From a virus: a DNA stretch of 52,321 nucleotides. Position numbers and translations under genes: made by a program. The stretch's first letter is position 1, and every line of letters begins with the position of its first letter. The stretch covers positions 1 to 52,321 of IMG/VR virus record IMGVR_UViG_3300030046_000016. One strand, 5' to 3'. This document shows, piece after piece, positions 48,126 to 52,321 of this stretch. The notes beneath the pieces were generated by a model. The model had not been told where the DNA came from. It saw only the letters and a program-made list of their open reading frames with translations, and searched no databases.

Positions 48126-48656
48126 GTGCAAGCGGGCGAACTATCCAACTCTAACGCTCTAACGGCAATCGCTCAGCAGCAGGCCGGTAACGCAGATCAG
48201 CTTTACCAGGCGGCGTTTCCCGGATTCCAGTCTGCAGAAAATTTCTACTCCACAATCGCGACAGGTGACCCAGGCAAGATCGCCACGGCGATCGCTCCAG
48301 CAACGCAGCAGATTCAAACGGCATCGGACCAGGCGAAGGCTAACATCCTGCGCACAGGCCCGGCTGGCGGTGAAAAAAATCTTGCACTCGAGCAGGTTGA
48401 CGTCAATCAGGGCGCAGAGGTAGGCAAGGCCGCTTCTGGAAGCTATCTGAATTCCTTCAACGCACTCGCGCAGCTATCCGGTCAAGGGGTGGGAGAATCC
48501 ACCGCTGCAGCCGGAACCGGCATCTCGGGCTACAACAGTGCAAACTCGGGTCTTGGAGCTTTGGGTCAGCAGCAGATCCAGCAAAAAGGTGCCCAACTCG
48601 GTGCGCTGACGTCGCTGGGCACGGATGCTGCCACAGTGGGCGCAGCGTTTATATGA
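48126..48656 (+). CDS. Ala/Gln-rich internal virion-like protein (176 aa)
   Basis: GTG 48126 is the only normal start, but the frame is open and coding-like back to 48054 (TAFWGRSGSDTGKSSGLSPA), and AAGGAG at 48080-48085 points to a start near 48093-48098 where only GAT and ACG stand. Composition Ala/Gln/Gly/Ser (TAIAQQQAGNADQLYQAAFP, TQQIQTASDQAKANILRTGP) suits DNA-ejection or internal head proteins. Ends in ATGA overlap. True N-terminus uncertain. Confidence 0.65.
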   Translation: MQAGELSNSNALTAIAQQQAGNADQLYQAAFPGFQSAENFYSTIATGDPGKIATAIAPATQQIQTASDQAKANILRTGPAGGEKNLALEQVDVNQGAEVGKAASGSYLNSFNALAQLSGQGVGESTAAAGTGISGYNSANSGLGALGQQQIQQKGAQLGALTSLGTDAATVGAAFI

Positions 48657-48811
48657 CACCCCCTAACGCTCCACCTCCGTCCAATCCTAACGCGGGCGCC
48701 GACCCTCTTGGCCTCAACTTTGGAGCGGGTAATCCGATGGGACTTAGTAGCGCACCATATAATCCAGCTACTATTGATTTCTCGGCATGGAATCCCACGC
48801 CGACTTTCTAG
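48653..48811 (+). CDS. Pro/Asn-rich small protein (52 aa)
   Basis: ATGA overlap upstream; low-complexity Pro/Asn/Gly/Ala product (TPPNAPPPSNPNAGADPLGL) ending in SAWNPTPTF. Located between two ejection-type proteins; unknown. Confidence 0.6.
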   Translation: MTPPNAPPPSNPNAGADPLGLNFGAGNPMGLSSAPYNPATIDFSAWNPTPTF

Positions 48812-48820
48812 GAGGACTGA

Positions 48821-50494
48821 GTGCCGCAAGCTTATGATCCAACCACCTCAACCCCCTATCAGGCTCCAGTGTTGCCGGACGTGTCTCCGGTGGCGATGCC
48901 ATCTCCTATCCCGACACAGGCTCCAGAAGCCAATGGAGCGGTAAAGCACTCGGGCGCGATCGCAACCATTGCGGACGGGCTGCTGCGCGGCGTCATGGCC
49001 GGTCGTGCGTACAAGCAAGCCGCCGACGTGATGAAGTTCAAAAAGAAGGACGACAACCTCCAGGCGTCCTACAATCAGGATGCGACGCGGCTCTTCCAAC
49101 TTAGTCAGGCCGGAGTTGACCCAAAGAGTCCCGAGTACGTCTCGGCCAAGAATGCGGTGGATGGTAGCTGGGGAGCGTTGCAAGACTTCCGGCGTCCGTT
49201 CATTGTCCAAGAGCAAAAGGGTAAGGGTGGAAAGAAGGCGCAGCAGGCCGCTCAGGAGCCCCTGATGAACCGGCTGAATAGTCCTGACCCGCACGTCAAG
49301 ACGCAGGCATTATTCGAACTCAGTCAGAAGGCTGGCCCACCAGTTTACGGGCAGATTGCGATGGGACAGCGGCAGGCGCAGCAGCGCGCAGCCGATCCCT
49401 CGGTACAGGCGAAGACACTCAAAGATCAGAACGACCTCAGCCATCAACAGGCGGTGGCCGAGCGTGACAAGCTTTTGCAGATTCCGGCAGGCCAGCGCAC
49501 GGCAGATCAGAACACGCGGCTCACGTCTCTCGAAGAGCGTATCGCGCCCGTCGCGAAGCCTGTGGCGGAAAAGCCAGGGGACGAGGCGAAGCGCGCTCTC
49601 GATGATGTTTTTGGGCGTTTGGAAAAAGACCCAAACTACAAGCTCACCGACCAAGACAAACAGATCCTCGAACTCAACAAGGTCCCTACCGGGCCGAAGA
49701 CAAAGCTGACGGTCACCCGCGAGGGTGAAATCCTCATGGACAATGGGGATGGAACGTACAAGCAACTGCGCGGACCACAGAAGGAGTACGCAGCTAAGGG
49801 GAGGAGCGGCGGTGGCCGCGGCGGTAGCGGCACCGGATCTAATCGCTACGAAAAAGCGTATGGTCAGGCACGCTCGTATCTGAAAGAACATAACCCCGGT
49901 TGGGATGACGACAAGCTTGATCGTGAAGCTGATAAGATGGCGATCAAGAAGTCGATCTCGGATGACGAGGGTCAGTCGTACAGCGCGACTCAGGAGCCAG
50001 TTCAGTTTGACAACAAGGTGCTCAGTTCGGCGATCGAGCGCCTGCAGTCGCTTCCTCAGTACCGCGACGACAAAGACTTCAGCGACAAGCTCGCCAACTT
50101 CGTTCCGCGTGACGGCGACGGGATGCGGTCGTACGGTAAATACCTTGGACAACCGGATAAAAACGGGAAATACTCGGGAAACCTCGACAAGAAACCGGCT
50201 CAAAAGTTTGAGATGGATCTGCAGCAGCAGATCAAAGATGTTCTCAACGACCCCAAGGTGGGCGGGGGGATATCACCGGAGGATCGTAAGGTAGTGCTTG
50301 GCCGCATGAAGCCTTACGCTCATACCGATGCTAAGCCCCCGGAGAACCCCAAAACGGAGACCGCCAAGCACGAAGACGGCGGGCTGCCGGAGGTGCAGGG
50401 GCACAAGCCGCCGAAGGGCGCATCTGCCCCCGTGTACGACGACAAGCAGCATTTGATCGGATGGGCGGTCAACGGAGAATTTCAAGCGCTGTAG
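48821..50494 (+). CDS. Internal virion / DNA-ejection-like protein (557 aa)
   Basis: GTG 48821 behind GGAGGACTGA. Pro-rich N-terminus, one hydrophobic helix-like stretch (IATIADGLLRGVMAG), then Lys/Gln/Asp-rich helical sequence without cysteines, and Gly/Arg-rich patch (GRSGGGRGGSGTG). Long charged helical proteins at this place in podovirus late operons are ejected with DNA to make a channel through the envelope. Contextual call. Confidence 0.6.
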   Translation: MPQAYDPTTSTPYQAPVLPDVSPVAMPSPIPTQAPEANGAVKHSGAIATIADGLLRGVMAGRAYKQAADVMKFKKKDDNLQASYNQDATRLFQLSQAGVDPKSPEYVSAKNAVDGSWGALQDFRRPFIVQEQKGKGGKKAQQAAQEPLMNRLNSPDPHVKTQALFELSQKAGPPVYGQIAMGQRQAQQRAADPSVQAKTLKDQNDLSHQQAVAERDKLLQIPAGQRTADQNTRLTSLEERIAPVAKPVAEKPGDEAKRALDDVFGRLEKDPNYKLTDQDKQILELNKVPTGPKTKLTVTREGEILMDNGDGTYKQLRGPQKEYAAKGRSGGGRGGSGTGSNRYEKAYGQARSYLKEHNPGWDDDKLDREADKMAIKKSISDDEGQSYSATQEPVQFDNKVLSSAIERLQSLPQYRDDKDFSDKLANFVPRDGDGMRSYGKYLGQPDKNGKYSGNLDKKPAQKFEMDLQQQIKDVLNDPKVGGGISPEDRKVVLGRMKPYAHTDAKPPENPKTETAKHEDGGLPEVQGHKPPKGASAPVYDDKQHLIGWAVNGEFQAL

Positions 50495-50522
50495 TACAAG
50501 CTTCCGATTATGATTGGCGTAC

Positions 50523-52321
50523 ATGGCAGACGAGCAAGTAAACCCGCCCGCAGTGAAGGGACTTCCACCGGGAGCCGTTGTCGGCTCATTCTCAAAGCCG
50601 CAGCCTAAACCAAAGCACACCGACGCGCCGAAGATCAAGGGTCTTCCAGCCGGCGCTGTCGTCGGTTCATTCGACAAGCCTGCCGAGAAACCGAAAACTG
50701 AAGCTCCGACTGCGTCGATCAGCGCCTATAACCCGACATGGTGGGAGCGTGTAAAGAACACGGTGGGCTACTCCGGAGCCAGCGGCGCTGTTAGTGAAGC
50801 GAAGCAGGCTGCGCAGGTTACCGGCGATTATACCGCGGCATTTCGCAACTTTGTCAACCACCCGCTCGTAGCGGTGGAAGAGCTATTCCCAGTCAACCCG
50901 AAGACGAAGCTGGGGCAACTTTCGAAGGGAGCATCCCGCGCTGTATCTGGGATGACGTCGCCCACACAAGTCGCGATGATGGCCGCTCCGGGCGCTGCGG
51001 TGGTCAAGGGTGGCGAGTATGTTGCGTCCGCGATGCACGCCGTTGGTTTGGCGATGATGCCGACTATGGGCGAGGGTATCGTCGATACCGCGCACCAGAT
51101 CCACGAAGCTCGTCAGCGTGGGGACGATGCCGGAGAAAACGAAGCTTGGGGCGAGATGGCGGCAAACGTCGCCATGATCGTCGTTCCGCACGTTGGTGGC
51201 AAGATCGCCGAGGGCGGCGAGAATACCGCTCGACTCAACGATAAAGCGAAGGACCTCTATAAGAAGCCATTTAAACAGCTTACCGACCCCGAGAAGGCGC
51301 ATACACTCTACTCCTCAGTAGAGGATCAAAGTCCAGGGTTTCGCAAGCGCGTGGACCAGGAGACGGACAAGATTCGCAAGTCGCAGACTCGCGGCGACGC
51401 TCAGGCTGATATCGAGTGGATGAACGACCGAGCAAAAGCCAACTCCGCCAGATTGCAGGCGGCCAAAACTGTTCTAGGCCAAGAATTACAGCGTCAGCGG
51501 GCGGCGGAGCAGTACAAGCAGGCGCAGGCGGCGGCTGAGGCTAAAGTCAAAGCCAACGAAGAAGCCCAGCGACGCACACAGTATCAGGCTGCTAAGGCCG
51601 ACGAGATTACCCCGGCCGCTGAAGAGCGCGGATTCGGTGTCAACGATCAGCGACGCAACACCCGTGGTGATCGAGGATTGGTCAAGACGACCGAAAAGGA
51701 AACGGAACCCGTCCACGCTCCCAGTCCCGAGCCGATGGAGGGTGGCGTCAAAGTGGTGGACAAGCGCACCGCTCCAGGATCGGTCGAAATTCAGACTGCT
51801 TCCGAACTGGAGCGGCCAGTGCAGGAGTATGCCGAAGAGAACGCTGGGGCCTCATTCTCGAGCTTGCCGCTTGATCGCCAGCGCGAGGTTGCATCGAAGT
51901 TTGAGCGCGAGCAGCCGGAGAAGTGGGACGCCTTCAAAGCGACGCCAGCCTACGATGCGTATCGCCGTCACGCCGATATGGTCGAAGCTTCGAGGCCAGC
52001 CGTCACGCGCTGGATGAACCGCAACGAAGGTACAGGCGAACCCCTGGCGCCGGGAGCGGATGAGACTGCTGGCTTGGCACGAGTCATCCTCGAGCACTCA
52101 AACATTGCAGCTTCGATGAAGGCCGCACCCGACATCTACCGGGCACTTTCGGAGTACTCGGAGAAAAACTTCGGCAAGAGCTTCGACGCCATCGAAAAGA
52201 GCGATCAGGTGTCCGCGCTGGCTGGCTTCCTCAATGAAGATCCGGCACGCGCCAAAGCGTTTACCACGCCAGAGATTGCTGACCGTCTCTCTCGCGGTGA
52301 GCATATCGACGTTGCCAACTA
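50523..52321 (+). CDS. Internal virion / DNA-ejection-like protein, C-terminus cut by window edge
   Basis: Starts at ATG 50523; at least 599 codons, open to the right edge. N-terminus has a duplicated motif, KGLPPGAVVGSF and KGLPAGAVVGSF about 32 residues apart, of the LPxG type common at the front of phage ejection proteins. Then a hydrophobic Ala/Met/Val segment (TQVAMMAAPGAAVVKGGEYV), a Gln/Lys coiled coil (LQRQRAAEQYKQAQAAAEAK) and charged helices. Probably the largest ejection protein, possibly with an enzyme domain beyond the edge. Confidence 0.65.
   Translation, partial: MADEQVNPPAVKGLPPGAVVGSFSKPQPKPKHTDAPKIKGLPAGAVVGSFDKPAEKPKTEAPTASISAYNPTWWERVKNTVGYSGASGAVSEAKQAAQVTGDYTAAFRNFVNHPLVAVEELFPVNPKTKLGQLSKGASRAVSGMTSPTQVAMMAAPGAAVVKGGEYVASAMHAVGLAMMPTMGEGIVDTAHQIHEARQRGDDAGENEAWGEMAANVAMIVVPHVGGKIAEGGENTARLNDKAKDLYKKPFKQLTDPEKAHTLYSSVEDQSPGFRKRVDQETDKIRKSQTRGDAQADIEWMNDRAKANSARLQAAKTVLGQELQRQRAAEQYKQAQAAAEAKVKANEEAQRRTQYQAAKADEITPAAEERGFGVNDQRRNTRGDRGLVKTTEKETEPVHAPSPEPMEGGVKVVDKRTAPGSVEIQTASELERPVQEYAEENAGASFSSLPLDRQREVASKFEREQPEKWDAFKATPAYDAYRRHADMVEASRPAVTRWMNRNEGTGEPLAPGADETAGLARVILEHSNIAASMKAAPDIYRALSEYSEKNFGKSFDAIEKSDQVSALAGFLNEDPARAKAFTTPEIADRLSRGEHIDVAN

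Noticed and set aside
49310-50203. 297-aa minus-strand frame
   Set aside because: Antisense to the ejection-like protein gene; no supporting feature.

Overview
The window reads as part of a tailed-phage genome (virion, prophage or metagenomic contig; this cannot be decided here) that probably infects an Acidobacteriota host. The phage call rests on a contiguous rightward morphogenesis block: a TerS-like protein, a large terminase with readable ATPase and nuclease motifs, a portal, a scaffold-like protein, a major capsid protein, connectors, fibre/spike proteins, a giant nozzle-like protein and long Ala/Gln/Lys-rich proteins of the DNA-ejection type. No major tail protein or tape measure is visible, which favours a short-tailed (podovirus-like) virion. 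The host call is softer: it rests on a PEP-CTERM sorted protein, several signal peptides ending in A-x-A/Q, and a high-GC coding style. No integrase, polymerase, lysin or tRNA was seen.

Layout. (1) 1-11.7 kb: a dense leftward array of about 30 small genes, mostly joined by ATGA or similar overlaps. It includes a pentapeptide-repeat protein cut by the left edge, an HNH nuclease, an HNH/AP2 homing endonuclease, a PEP-CTERM protein, several Cys-rich mini-proteins and several one-helix micro-proteins. Two rightward genes interrupt it: a winged-helix regulator at 3172 and a small secreted protein at 5474. (2) 11.7-12.65 kb: a divergent control region with two direct repeats at 11751/11784, a C-rich non-coding stretch, and three CGCAA-N2-TTGCG dyads around a promoter. 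(3) 12.65-17.7 kb: rightward small accessory genes, including an XRE-like HTH protein and proteins with recurrent phage motifs, interrupted by a 5'-truncated IS1595/ISXO2-type transposase. (4) 17.7-18.8 kb: a leftward pair with an RNase HI-like enzyme, then about 550 bp of non-coding sequence. (5) 19.4-52.3 kb: the rightward structural operon, interrupted only by a second HNH/AP2 endonuclease on the minus strand directly after the portal gene.

Unusual points. Three consecutive large fibre/spike-type proteins (31748-37991) each begin with a Sec-type signal peptide. A dyad-symmetric 14-mer, TTCTMGGCGTAGAA, recurs at least nine times in genes and intergenic gaps. A second element, ATGCWWGCAT, occurs six times, each just upstream of a gene start. 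A GNAT-like gene ends on an A_AAA_AAG heptamer directly before its stop, with a possible stem-loop beyond and an open -1 frame lacking a good start, which suggests programmed frameshifting. Start codons were chosen by ribosome-binding site and overlap with neighbours, so several are shorter than the longest possible reading frame.
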